NCBI GenBank assembly: GCA_038154685.1
Contig: JAYPYW010000003.1
Span: 1 to 64,000, forward strand
DNA: 64,000 nt
Direction: 5' to 3'
Origin: GCA-002722245 sp038154685
GTDB lineage: Bacteria; Bacteroidota; Bacteroidia; Flavobacteriales_C; GCA-002722245
Part shown: in pieces, positions 1-8,683 of the stretch
Numbering within the stretch: the stretch's first letter is position 1
Layout: every line of letters starts with the position of its first letter
Notes under the pieces: generated by a model
The model's database searches: none
What the model was told of the DNA's origin: nothing
What the model saw: only the letters and a program-made list of their open reading frames with translations
Program-made: the position numbers and the translations under genes

Positions 1-803
1 GTCCCTTTGTAGGATTATTATATTTAATACAAGACAAAGGACGAGGTTGGTTGCAGGTATTAATTTTTGGAGGATGTGCCTTACTGCCAATTTTGATTTA
101 TAATACAATCATTTTCGGAAATCCATTTTCGTTATCCTACTCTTCTAATGATACCTCCTGGGCTAACGTTGAAGATTTTTTTAATAACGTTAGATATTAT
201 TTAAACTGGGGCCAAAGTTGGTTTAGGTATCATGTTTTTTGTTTTTTGGCACTTTTAGCGTTTCCTTTTTTCAAAAAGATTTCTCCAAAGAAAGTAGCCT
301 TTTTAGCACTGCTAATAATTGCTAATTATTTTTTCTTTCTCTTTCACAAAGTTCAAATGAATTACTACCCTTACGCTACTTTAATCATACTTATTGGAGT
401 GTTAGTTGATTTAGGAAAAGGTGTTTTTGAAAGAAAATGGTTGAATTGGATTTTGTTAGGGCTTTCCTCACTCGTGTTAATTGTAATGATTGTCCGATTT
501 AATCCACATAAGAAGAATGACCAGCCGGATATATCATTATTAAATTCATATGATGTGGTTTGGGGTGACTTGTACTCAAGTTCATCAGAATACATCAATA
601 AAAACAGAGGTATGCGTTATTTTGCTGGCTCTTCAAAAGCAAGAATGTATGTAGTGAATTGGTTAAAAAACAAGGGCTACAGTCAGGCTTTTGTTTTAAA
701 TGACATGCAGGTTGATTCCCAAGTATTAATAGATGAATTAAAAAAGATTAACCTAAACGGTAAAACAGTGATCAAAGATAGTTGGCAAATACTTGAGTTG
801 TAG
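1..803 (+). CDS. Integral membrane protein, C-terminal part (possible GT-C glycosyltransferase)
   Basis: The reading frame is open from base 3 to the stop at 801-803, so the true start lies before the window. About 267 residues are visible. The first two thirds hold several hydrophobic helices with short polar loops, and the last 90 residues are soluble. The early segment NPFSLSYSS resembles the loop after a membrane helix in bacterial ArnT/PMT-like mannosyltransferases of the GT-C fold, which transfer sugars from lipid carriers in the cytoplasmic membrane. That family assignment is inference, because the N-terminal catalytic loop is missing. The next gene starts 2 bases after the stop, so the two are probably cotranscribed in an envelope-polysaccharide locus. 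Confidence 0.55.
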   Translation, partial: PFVGLLYLIQDKGRGWLQVLIFGGCALLPILIYNTIIFGNPFSLSYSSNDTSWANVEDFFNNVRYYLNWGQSWFRYHVFCFLALLAFPFFKKISPKKVAFLALLIIANYFFFLFHKVQMNYYPYATLIILIGVLVDLGKGVFERKWLNWILLGLSSLVLIVMIVRFNPHKKNDQPDISLLNSYDVVWGDLYSSSSEYINKNRGMRYFAGSSKARMYVVNWLKNKGYSQAFVLNDMQVDSQVLIDELKKINLNGKTVIKDSWQILEL

Positions 804-805
804 TT

Positions 806-2206
806 ATGGTTTTTAGTGGCATATTTTTCTTAATGTATTTCTTACCCCTTTTTTTACTGGGGTATGTTTTACTGTCGCAAAAACATAAAAATGCCTGGAT
901 AACCCTTGTGAGTTTGTTGTTTTACACATGGGGGGCACCAATCTTTGTTTTATACGCTTTACTTTCCTCTGGAATAGATTTTTTTATTGGGAAAAAAATA
1001 GAAGGTCGACAAAACAAACGTTTACTAGTAGTTGGGATTGTGATCAATCTATGCTTACTGTTGTATTTTAAATATTTCAACTTTTTTGCTGTTAATTTAA
1101 ATGTGGCTTTCGAGGCAATCGGTGCTTCCAGTTTCGAATTCTCAAAAGTTATCTTACCTATAGGTATATCCTTCCTTACTTTCCAAAAGATTAGTTATTT
1201 GGTTGATGTATACAGAGGGGAGTGTACCGCTCAGAAAAAAATTGGTGATTATTTATTGTTCATCTTCTTATTCCCTCAGTTAATTGCTGGTCCAATTGTT
1301 AGGTATAAGGACCTATCCGATCAAATATTGAATCGTGTTTATTTCTCCCTAGAAGGGTTTTACAATGGTTTCTCTAGGTTCATATTTGGTTTAGCCAAAA
1401 AAGTATTACTAGCAAATGTTTTCGGAGAGTTTGTAGATGATAATATGGGGATGATTGCAGAATTATCTTCTGGTCAGGCTTGGATGGTTTTATTTGCCTA
1501 TACTTTCCAAATTTATTTCGATTTCTCTGGCTACTCTGATATGGCTATTGGATTAGGGCGAATGCTTGGATTTAAAATCCCCGAGAATTTTAATTTCCCT
1601 TATTTATCTAAAAGCATAACCGAGTTTTGGAGAAGGTGGCATNNNNNNNNNNATATTACTTTGGGGACTTGGATGAAAGATTACTTGTATTTGCCGCTTG
1701 GAGGTAACCGATCAGGTGAACTTGCAACCTATCGTAACCTTGTGGTAGTTTTTACTTTAAGCGGGATTTGGCATGGGGCAAGTTGGATGTTTTTATTCTG
1801 GGGATTATATCACGGAGTCTTTTTGGTAATTGAGCGATTGTTTTTAGGAAAGGTATTAAAGCAATTAAAAGGCTTTAGTATTATATATACCTTTTTAATT
1901 GCTTCTTTAGGTTGGGTGAGTTTTAGATCCGAAACTTTAGAAGAATGTCTTTTCTTATTTAAAAGACTTTTTGCGTTTGATGAATTAAGTATTGATTTAT
2001 CCCCAAGATTAATTTTTGTTTTCTTTTTGGTTGTTTTATTTCATTTCATAGGAGTGATATTTAATGATAAATTGAATCACTTTTTGAGTGAAACTCCCAA
2101 AAAAGGCTTTTGGGTTAAAACGATTTTGGTGTTAATTCTCTTTGTTATTTGTTTAGGAGAGTTATATGGTTCAGGTTTTAATCCATTTATATATTTCAAG
2201 TTTTAG
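806..2206 (+). CDS. MBOAT family O-acyltransferase (AlgI/DltB-like)
   Basis: A polytopic membrane protein of about 466 codons as assembled. MBOAT enzymes move acyl groups, usually acetyl, across the membrane onto extracellular polysaccharides or lipids. Family marks visible here are the FWRRWH segment near residue 275, the following DYLYLPLGGNR segment and the catalytic-histidine motif SGIWHGASW near residue 320. A 10-N gap sits inside the first motif. Deleting the Ns plus a two-base AT repeat restores the continuous family sequence in frame. AlgI-like proteins often neighbour an AlgJ/AlgX-like SGNH partner, and none follows here. It starts 2 bases after the upstream membrane protein. The acyl acceptor cannot be told from sequence. 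Confidence 0.88.
   Translation: MVFSGIFFLMYFLPLFLLGYVLLSQKHKNAWITLVSLLFYTWGAPIFVLYALLSSGIDFFIGKKIEGRQNKRLLVVGIVINLCLLLYFKYFNFFAVNLNVAFEAIGASSFEFSKVILPIGISFLTFQKISYLVDVYRGECTAQKKIGDYLLFIFLFPQLIAGPIVRYKDLSDQILNRVYFSLEGFYNGFSRFIFGLAKKVLLANVFGEFVDDNMGMIAELSSGQAWMVLFAYTFQIYFDFSGYSDMAIGLGRMLGFKIPENFNFPYLSKSITEFWRRWHXXXXITLGTWMKDYLYLPLGGNRSGELATYRNLVVVFTLSGIWHGASWMFLFWGLYHGVFLVIERLFLGKVLKQLKGFSIIYTFLIASLGWVSFRSETLEECLFLFKRLFAFDELSIDLSPRLIFVFFLVVLFHFIGVIFNDKLNHFLSETPKKGFWVKTILVLILFVICLGELYGSGFNPFIYFKF
1643..1652. other. Assembly gap (10 N) inside the MBOAT gene
   Basis: Ten Ns follow the His codon of FWRRWH. The base pair AT occurs on both sides. Removing the Ns and one AT copy (12 bases, in frame) gives WRRWHITLGTW, as expected for MBOAT proteins, so probably nothing is missing. 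Confidence 0.85.
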
Positions 2207-2844
2207 ATTGTCATCAAGTAAGTTGACGTGTTAGTGTAGCAGAAATAAATTCGTGCCAAACTTTTTTTCTCATTTTGCGCTAACAATAAGTTTCCTGCTG
2301 AATCCGTTGAAAATACTGGAGGTTTGAAAAAGTCAAGTCAACTTTTCAACCGGTTGTGTGTGAATATCAAAAGCTAAAATTTCAAAAAATGTTAAAATTG
2401 GTCCTTACTCTGTAATAGGTNNNNNNNNNNCCTTGAAACTCATCGTAAATTGTCTATCCCTTTCCGAGAGAAATGGAGTTGAGTTTTGTGGTTCTTTAAA
2501 ATAGGATTAGACAGGTAAAAGGCAAGTTTAATTGAATGTTAATTTTTTAACATTTATTGTATAAACTTCTTTAAGAATATTATCTAATTAGTTAACACGG
2601 TTTACTTTGTTTTTTAGTTTACAAAAACCCTGTAAAAGTTTGTTTTTTAGATGGTTACAAGAAGTGTTAAAAACTACCTTTTAATGTGAATATTAATTCA
2701 TTGTTCTGTCGCAAAAAAAGACCCATTTTTGAACTCCGCGTTTTTGGAGAATGCACATTTCACCCTTAGGGAATTAATTCGGAGGGACACATTATAAAAC
2801 ATTAGTAATTAAAGTATTTAACTAAAAATTAAACACATTTTAGT
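2207..2844. other. Long intergenic region upstream of nrdB
   Basis: 638 bases with no convincing ORF on either strand, interrupted by a 10-N gap at 2421-2430. It is AT-rich. I see a perfect dyad at 2535-2554 (arms AATGTTAA and TTAACATT, 4-base spacer) and a weaker hairpin near 2324-2350. I found no exact NrdR-box pair and no recognisable cobalamin riboswitch. A long nrdB leader or regulatory region is likely but unproven. The only -7-like match is an imperfect one near 2601-2610. Confidence 0.5.
2421..2430. other. Assembly gap (10 N), intergenic
   Basis: Ten Ns upstream of nrdB. The flanks share no obvious overlap, so the amount of missing sequence is unknown. Confidence 0.9.
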
Positions 2845-3900
2845 ATGGAGGAGAACACTAAAAAAGTTACGGAGCAAACGCAAGCTGATCTAAGCGAAAT
2901 CTTACCAGCAAACACAGAAGTAAAGGAGTCTGCGGTTGAGCCGATTTTACAAGAAAGTAAAGACAGATTCGTATTATTCCCAATTCAGCATGATGATATC
3001 TGGGATATGTACAAAAAACAAGAAGCTTCTATTTGGACAGCAGAAGAGATCGACTTAAGTGGAGATATCGTAGACTGGGAAAGCAAACTTAATGACAATG
3101 AGCGTCATTTCATTAAGCATGTTTTAGCATTCTTTGCTGCATCAGATGGAATCGTAAACGAAAACTTAGCAGAAAACTTCTTAGCTGAGGTTCAGTACAC
3201 AGAAGCTAAATTCTTCTATGGTTTCCAAGTAATGATGGAAAACATTCACTCAGAAACTTACTCTTTATTAATTGATACTTTAATCAAGGATAAGTCTGAA
3301 AGAGATTATTTATTTAACGCTATCGAAACTATCGATTGTGTTAAGAAGAAAGCTGAGTGGGCATTAAGATGGATTGATAATGGATCGTTCGCTGAAAGAT
3401 TAGTTGCTTTCGCTGCAGTTGAAGGTATCTTCTTCTCTGGTTCATTCTGTTCTATCTTCTGGTTAAAGAAGAGAGGTTTAATGCCAGGTTTAGCATTCTC
3501 TAACGAGTTAATCTCAAGAGATGAAGGATTACATTGTGACTTCGCTTGTTTATTATACACTAAGCACTTAAAGAATCAATTAGATAAAGATGTTGTTAAA
3601 GGAATTATCCTTGACGCAGTTGAAATCGAAAAAGAGTTCGTTACTGATGCACTTCCTGTTAAGTTAATCGGTATGAACGCTGATTTAATGTGTCAATACA
3701 TCGAATTTGTTGCAGATAGATTATTAGTTGAATTAGGTTGCGAGAAAGTATTCGAAGCAGCTAACCCATTCAACTTTATGGAGTTAATCTCACTTCAAGG
3801 AAAAACTAACTTCTTCGAAAAGAGAGTTGGTGATTACCAAAAAGCTGGGGTAACATCAAGCAAGGAAGACAACGTGTTTAAGATCGACGAAGATTTCTAA
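2845..3900 (+). CDS. nrdB: Ribonucleoside-diphosphate reductase small subunit (class Ia, R2)
   Basis: 351 residues. R2 carries the diiron-tyrosyl radical used to reduce ribonucleotides to deoxyribonucleotides together with NrdA. The metal ligands are visible by comparison with mammalian R2: Asp70 (EEID), Glu132 and His135 (MENIHSE), Glu193 (VEGIFFSGSF), and Glu227 and His230 (SRDEGLH). The radical Tyr is Tyr139. Long stretches, such as the segment around LKKRGLMPGL and SNELISRDEGLHCDFA, match eukaryotic R2 closely, as is known for Bacteroidota enzymes. An N-terminal extension of about 40 acidic residues is poorly conserved. Codon use is strongly biased (TTA, AGA, AAC, TTC), which suggests high expression. 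nrdA follows 108 bases downstream after a hairpin. Confidence 0.97.
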   Translation: MEENTKKVTEQTQADLSEILPANTEVKESAVEPILQESKDRFVLFPIQHDDIWDMYKKQEASIWTAEEIDLSGDIVDWESKLNDNERHFIKHVLAFFAASDGIVNENLAENFLAEVQYTEAKFFYGFQVMMENIHSETYSLLIDTLIKDKSERDYLFNAIETIDCVKKKAEWALRWIDNGSFAERLVAFAAVEGIFFSGSFCSIFWLKKRGLMPGLAFSNELISRDEGLHCDFACLLYTKHLKNQLDKDVVKGIILDAVEIEKEFVTDALPVKLIGMNADLMCQYIEFVADRLLVELGCEKVFEAANPFNFMELISLQGKTNFFEKRVGDYQKAGVTSSKEDNVFKIDEDF

Positions 3901-3932
3901 ACACCACACACTACTACACTACTGAGATTAAG

Positions 3933-3953
3933 AAGGGAGGGAGCTCCCTTTTT
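3933..3953 (+). terminator. Hairpin with T-run between nrdB and nrdA
   Basis: Arms AAGGGAG (3933-3939) and CTCCCTT (3944-3950) enclose GGAG and are followed by TTT. It could be a leaky terminator or attenuator that sets the R2 to R1 ratio, or an RNA-stability element. The T-run is short, so full termination is uncertain. Confidence 0.6.
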
Positions 3954-4008
3954 AACACTAACTAACTTGCAAAGAAACATTTATTAACCCAAAAAAATTA
4001 AAGTCGGC

Positions 4009-6378
4009 ATGTACGTAATTAAGAGAGACGGAAGAAAAGAATCGGTGAAGTTTGACAAAATCACAGCACGCGTTAAAAAACTGTGTTATGGTTTAAATCC
4101 ATTAGTAGATCCAACAGCGGTAGCTATGAAAGTTATCGAAGGACTATACGAAGGAGTAACAACTGAAAAGTTAGATAATTTAGCATCAGAGGTAGCAGCA
4201 GCTATGGCTACTAAGCACCCTGATTATGGTTATTTAGCATCAAGAATTGCTATTTCAAACTTACACAAAAACACCAAGAAGTCTTTCTTTGCAACAGTTA
4301 CAGACTTATACGAGTATATCGACCCTAAAACAGGTGAATCAGCGAAATTAATTGCCGACGATGTTTATGAGATTATCAAAAACAACGCTGAGATGCTTGA
4401 CTCTGCTATTATTAATGACAGAGACTTTGGTTACGATTACTTTGGGTTTAAAACATTAGAGAGATCTTATTTATTAAAGATAAACGGACAAATTGTTGAG
4501 CGTCCACAGCACATGTTAATGAGAGTTTCTGTAGGTATCCATAAGGATGACTTAGAAGCAGCAATTAATACGTACAACTTAATGTCGGAAAGATGGTTTA
4601 CTCACGCCACTCCAACATTATTCAACGCTGGAACGCCGAAACCACAAATGTCTTCTTGTTTCCTTTTAACAATGAAGGAAGATTCAATCGATGGTATTTA
4701 CGATACTTTAAAGCAGTGTGCTAAGATTTCACAGTCTGCAGGAGGAATCGGACTATCAATTCACAACGTTAGAGCAACTGGTTCTTACATTAAAGGAACT
4801 AACGGTGAGTCTAACGGAATCATTCCAATGTTAAGAGTATTTAACGATACTGCACGTTACGTTGATCAAGGTGGAGGAAAGCGTAAAGGATCTTTTGCTA
4901 TCTACTTAGAGCCTTGGCACGCTGATATCTTTGATTTCTTAGATTTAAGAAAGAACCATGGTAAGGAAGAAAGAAGAGCAAGAGATTTATTCTTCGCACT
5001 TTGGACTAACGACTTATTCATGCAAAGAGTTGAGGACGATGCAGAGTGGACTTTAATGTGTCCAAATGAGTGTCCTGGATTAGCAGATACTTACGGTGAA
5101 GACTTCAAAGCTCTTTACGAGAGATATGAGAAGGAAGGAAAAGGTAGAAAAACAATTAAAGCGCAAGAGCTTTGGTTCGCTATCCTTGAGTCGCAAGTAG
5201 AAACTGGTACTCCTTACATGTTATATAAGGACGCTTGTAACGAAAAATCAAACCAAAAGAACTTAGGTACTATTAAGTCTTCGAACTTATGTACTGAGAT
5301 CATTGAATACACTGCTCCAGACGAGGTTGCTGTATGTAACTTAGCTTCTTTAGCATTACCAATGTTCGTTAAGGATGGTAAATTCGATTTCGATAAGTTA
5401 TTCGAAGTGACTTACACAGTTACTAAGAACTTAAACAAGATTATCGATTATAACTACTACCCAGTTGCCGAGGCTAAGAATTCAAACTTACGTCATCGTC
5501 CAATTGGATTAGGAGTTCAAGGTTTAGCTGATGCTTTCATCCTAATGAGATACCCATTCACATCGGATGAAGCGAAGCAATTAAACAAAGATATTTTCGA
5601 AACAATTTACTACGCTGGTTTAGTAGCATCTAAAGATTTAGCTAAAGTTGACGGACCATACGAAACTTTCAAAGGTTCTCCAGCTTCACAAGGAATCTTC
5701 CAATTCGATATGTGGGGTGTTGAGCCTTCAAGCAGATGGGAGTGGGATGTATTAAGAGAAGAAGTTAAAGAGCACGGTATTAGAAACTCGTTATTATTAG
5801 CGCCAATGCCAACTGCATCTACTTCACAAATCTTAGGAAACAATGAGTGTTTCGAGCCTTACACTTCAAACATTTACTCAAGAAGAACATTATCTGGAGA
5901 GTTTGCAGTAGTAAACAAGCACTTATTAAGAGACTTAAACAAGTTAGGTTTATGGAGTGACGAGATGAAGAACAGATTGATCGCTGCAAACGGATCGATC
6001 CAAGACTTCCCAGAAATTCCAGAAAACATCAAAGAGCTTTACAAAACTGTTTGGGAAATCAAGCAAAAGGATATCTTAGATATGGCTGCTGATAGAGGTG
6101 CTTACATCGATCAGTCTCAATCTCTAAACGTATTCATGGATTCACCAAACTTTGGTAAATTGACTTCAATGCACTTCTACGCATGGAAGAAAGGATTAAA
6201 GACTGGTATGTACTACTTAAGAACTAAGGCTGCAACTGATGCAATTAAGTTCACAGTAGACAAGAAAGCTTTAGAAAACGCTCCTGAAAACATCACTGCA
6301 AAAAGCATTGAGCAGAAGGAAGCAGAAATCGCTTGTTCAATCGACAATCCAGACGATTGTGAAGCGTGTGGTTCTTAA
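4009..6378 (+). CDS. nrdA: Ribonucleoside-diphosphate reductase large subunit (class Ia, R1)
   Basis: 789 residues, a usual length for eukaryote-like R1. An ATP-cone allosteric domain covers about residues 1-92 (starting MYVIKRDGRKE). The catalytic barrel follows, with active-site cysteines at 217 (PQMSSCFLL), 428 (SSNLCTEI) and 443 (VAVCNLASLAL), plus Asn426 and Glu430. These are essentially the positions of yeast R1. The C-terminal tail carries the shuttle cysteines in CEACGS. It reduces NDPs using electrons from thioredoxin-type donors and pairs with the upstream nrdB. Codon bias is as strong as in nrdB. A rho-independent terminator lies about 50 bases after the stop. Confidence 0.97.
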   Translation: MYVIKRDGRKESVKFDKITARVKKLCYGLNPLVDPTAVAMKVIEGLYEGVTTEKLDNLASEVAAAMATKHPDYGYLASRIAISNLHKNTKKSFFATVTDLYEYIDPKTGESAKLIADDVYEIIKNNAEMLDSAIINDRDFGYDYFGFKTLERSYLLKINGQIVERPQHMLMRVSVGIHKDDLEAAINTYNLMSERWFTHATPTLFNAGTPKPQMSSCFLLTMKEDSIDGIYDTLKQCAKISQSAGGIGLSIHNVRATGSYIKGTNGESNGIIPMLRVFNDTARYVDQGGGKRKGSFAIYLEPWHADIFDFLDLRKNHGKEERRARDLFFALWTNDLFMQRVEDDAEWTLMCPNECPGLADTYGEDFKALYERYEKEGKGRKTIKAQELWFAILESQVETGTPYMLYKDACNEKSNQKNLGTIKSSNLCTEIIEYTAPDEVAVCNLASLALPMFVKDGKFDFDKLFEVTYTVTKNLNKIIDYNYYPVAEAKNSNLRHRPIGLGVQGLADAFILMRYPFTSDEAKQLNKDIFETIYYAGLVASKDLAKVDGPYETFKGSPASQGIFQFDMWGVEPSSRWEWDVLREEVKEHGIRNSLLLAPMPTASTSQILGNNECFEPYTSNIYSRRTLSGEFAVVNKHLLRDLNKLGLWSDEMKNRLIAANGSIQDFPEIPENIKELYKTVWEIKQKDILDMAADRGAYIDQSQSLNVFMDSPNFGKLTSMHFYAWKKGLKTGMYYLRTKAATDAIKFTVDKKALENAPENITAKSIEQKEAEIACSIDNPDDCEACGS

Positions 6379-6429
6379 AAACCACTTTTATTTAGAGTAT
6401 TCTCCTAAATACTATATTTACTAATGTGG

Positions 6430-6459
6430 AATCCCTCGCTTTATGGCGGGGGATTTTTT
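6430..6459 (+). terminator. Rho-independent terminator after nrdA
   Basis: Arms AATCCCTCGC (6430-6439) and GCGGGGGATT (6446-6455) form a 10-bp stem with one G-T pair, followed by T-rich sequence to 6459. Confidence 0.88.
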
Positions 6460-6566
6460 GTTAAATTGAGATTTCTCTAATGGGGTAAAATGAATGCTAA
6501 TTGTCATAAAACGTTTGTAACAAACATTTTGTCAAAAATGTTATACCTCACACAAACCCTATTATT

Positions 6567-6917
6567 ATGAAAATTTTAAAATTAAGTCTGCCTGCATTTT
6601 TGTTAGTAGGACTAACATTAACGAGTTGCGAAAAAGAAGAGTTGGTTTCAAACGAAGAGGAAACAAGCTTTATTGAAGAAAAAGAAGTTACCGAGGAGGA
6701 GGAAGAAACAGAGTCGGAATCGAAAGAAGAATCTGAAGTAGATTTTGAAGATGGTGGTGCAACTGGAAAAGAAGAAGAACTTGTACCTCTTGATACAAAT
6801 GTTTCTGGCCCGGTTACTGTTCCTGCAGATTCCGTTATGTTTAATCCGGGAGGTTGTATTTATGTTATAATGGTTGATACAAATGGACAAACAGTTTGTA
6901 AATGTTTGGAATTATAA
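6567..6917 (+). CDS. Acidic lipoprotein of unknown function
   Basis: 116 residues with no family I recognise. A signal peptide ends in the lipobox LTLTSC at about residues 16-21, so Cys21 should be lipidated. Residues 22-75 are very rich in Glu and Ser, a low-complexity acidic linker. The last 40 residues form a compact end with three cysteines (GGCIYVIMVD, VCKCLEL) that could hold a disulfide or metal. The gene stands alone between two terminators. An antisense ORF across the Glu-rich part is only a shadow of GAA/GAG repeats. Function unknown. Confidence 0.8.
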   Translation: MKILKLSLPAFLLVGLTLTSCEKEELVSNEEETSFIEEKEVTEEEEETESESKEESEVDFEDGGATGKEEELVPLDTNVSGPVTVPADSVMFNPGGCIYVIMVDTNGQTVCKCLEL

Positions 6918-6945
6918 TTTAACTATTTTAAGAATTTGATTTAGA

Positions 6946-6974
6946 AGGTTATCCAATTTGGGTAACCTCTTTTT
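6946..6974 (+). terminator. Rho-independent terminator after the acidic lipoprotein gene
   Basis: Arms AGGTTATCC (6946-6954) and GGGTAACCT (6960-6968) pair, with one G-T, and are followed by CTTTTTG. Confidence 0.8.
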
Positions 6975-7029
6975 GTTTACAAAAAGGATATTCTTTACTG
7001 ATTAAACAATATAAAATACACAAACCACG

Positions 7030-7071
7030 CTTTATAACTATGGATCATCAACTATGGTCCATGGACTTTTA
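7030..7071. repeat. Intergenic repeat family B, copy 1
   Basis: Contains CTATGG, ATCATCAACTATGGTCC and ATGGACTTTT in series just upstream of mlaE. The words TATGGTCCATGGA and CCATGGACTTTT recur at 28752-28784 and 30171-30247. All three copies lie within about 60 bases upstream of a gene on the plus strand. Confidence 0.55.
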
Positions 7072-7088
7072 TTTATTAAATTTACTAC

Positions 7089-7832
7089 ATGTCAATTTTT
7101 ACGCATTTAGGGAAATACTACATTTTGATGGCGCAGGCGTTTGCTAAGCCGGATAAGTTTAAGGTAGTTTGGAAGCGTGTGATTGATGAGATGGAAGCTA
7201 TTGGGATTGGATCTATTCCTATCGTGGCCATTCTTTCTGTTTTTATGGGTGCGGTAACTTTATTGCAGATGGCCTATAACTTTAGTAATCCGTTAGTGCC
7301 AGATTATACAGAAGGTTTAGCAACTCGAGATACCATGATTTTGGAGTTTGCTCCAACTATAATCTCTTTAATATTAGCAGGGAAAGTAGGAAGCTCTATT
7401 GCTGGGAACTTGGGAACAATGAAAGTTACCGAGCAAATTGATGCGTTAGAGATAATGGGTGTTAACCCTCAGAGTTACTTAATTATGCCTAAAGTAGTTG
7501 CTGCTTTATGTGTGTTTCCATTCATTGTGGTTATTTCAATATTCCTTGGGACTATGGGAGGTTATATAGCCTCAATGTTAACAGGAGTTGTTTCCGTTGA
7601 AAAATACGTAGACGGAATTCAATATGATTTCGAGCCGTTTTATGTAACATATGCTTTAATAAAGGCAGAATTTTTTGCTTTAATTATTACATCGGTTTCT
7701 TCTTACCAAGGTTTTATTACCTCCGGAGGAGCTAAAGAAGTTGGAGATAGCGGAACAAGAGCTGTTGTTTATAGCTGTATTATAATTTTATTATTCGATT
7801 TAATTCTTACTCAACTTTTATTAACGGTTTAA
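7089..7832 (+). CDS. mlaE: MlaE-family ABC transporter permease
   Basis: 247 residues, the usual MlaE/YrbE length, with about five hydrophobic helices. The family core is visible as AGKVGSSIAGNLGTMKVTEQ followed by IDALEIMGVNP (about residues 97-127). MlaE is the inner-membrane subunit of the MCE-type transporter that moves phospholipids between the inner and outer membranes. The ATPase gene follows with a one-base stop/start overlap (TAATG), so the pair is translated together. The MCE-domain subunit (MlaD) is not in this window and is presumably encoded elsewhere. Direction of lipid transport cannot be read from sequence. Confidence 0.93.
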   Translation: MSIFTHLGKYYILMAQAFAKPDKFKVVWKRVIDEMEAIGIGSIPIVAILSVFMGAVTLLQMAYNFSNPLVPDYTEGLATRDTMILEFAPTIISLILAGKVGSSIAGNLGTMKVTEQIDALEIMGVNPQSYLIMPKVVAALCVFPFIVVISIFLGTMGGYIASMLTGVVSVEKYVDGIQYDFEPFYVTYALIKAEFFALIITSVSSYQGFITSGGAKEVGDSGTRAVVYSCIIILLFDLILTQLLLTV

Positions 7833-8599
7833 TGATATTGGTAGAGAACATATCAAAGTCGTTTGAGACAAAAGATGTCCTTAAGGACATAGATCTTCAG
7901 TTAAAAAGAGGAGAGGTAAACATGATTATCGGAAAGAGTGGAGCAGGTAAGTCTGTACTTTTAAAATGCTTAGTTGGTTTATTTGATATAGACACCGGAA
8001 GGATTTTATATGATGACCGTCCATTCTCTGAGATGGGATACCAAAAGAAAAAGGATATTCGAAAAGAGGTTGGAATGTTATTCCAGGGATCTGCTTTGTT
8101 TGATTCCAAAACAGTTTTAGAAAACGTAATGTTTCCTTTAACAATCTTTTCTGATAAAACACCAGAAGAAATAAAAGAGAGAGCTTTATTCTGTTTAAGA
8201 AGGGTAAAGATTGAGGAGCATGCCGATAATTTATTTCCAGCTGAAATTTCAGGGGGAATGCAAAAAAGGGTAGCTATTGCAAGGGCAATTGCGTTGCAAC
8301 CTAAGTACTTGTTTTGCGATGAACCAAACTCTGGTTTAGATCCTCAAACATCTATTGTAATTGATAATTTGATTAAGGAAATTACGGAGGAGTTTGACAT
8401 TACAACGGTTGTTATTTCTCATGATATGAACTCGGTAATGGAAATTTCTGATACGATTTCATTTATTCATAACGGTCAGAAATGGTGGGAAGGTACACGT
8501 GATGACATCATGAGAACTGATAATCAGGAGGTCGTTGATTTCGTATATGCTTCCAATTTCATGAAAGCCCTAAGAGAGAATTTTAAGAAGGGGAATTAA
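7832..8599 (+). CDS. mlaF: MlaF-family ABC transporter ATPase
   Basis: 255 residues. Walker A is GKSGAGKS (residues 34-41), the signature is ISGGMQKR, Walker B is YLFCDEPNSGLDP and the switch histidine lies in VISHD. The variant signature with GGM and the order of motifs fit the Mla lipid-transport ATPases. It energises the MlaE permease encoded immediately upstream, with which it overlaps by one base. The next gene is convergent. I saw no clear terminator in the 84 bases between them. Confidence 0.93.
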   Translation: MILVENISKSFETKDVLKDIDLQLKRGEVNMIIGKSGAGKSVLLKCLVGLFDIDTGRILYDDRPFSEMGYQKKKDIRKEVGMLFQGSALFDSKTVLENVMFPLTIFSDKTPEEIKERALFCLRRVKIEEHADNLFPAEISGGMQKRVAIARAIALQPKYLFCDEPNSGLDPQTSIVIDNLIKEITEEFDITTVVISHDMNSVMEISDTISFIHNGQKWWEGTRDDIMRTDNQEVVDFVYASNFMKALRENFKKGN

Positions 8600-8683
8600 T
8601 TTTAAAAGCCAGGAATTAAAGGAGCGAACCTGACTAATTCGAGGGAGAAAAATTAACTATTCATCAACCGAAAGTGTTGGAAT

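Noticed and set aside
6648..6890. 80-residue minus-strand ORF rich in Phe and Arg
   Set aside because: Antisense image of the GAA/GAG-rich lipoprotein. Low complexity and no start context.
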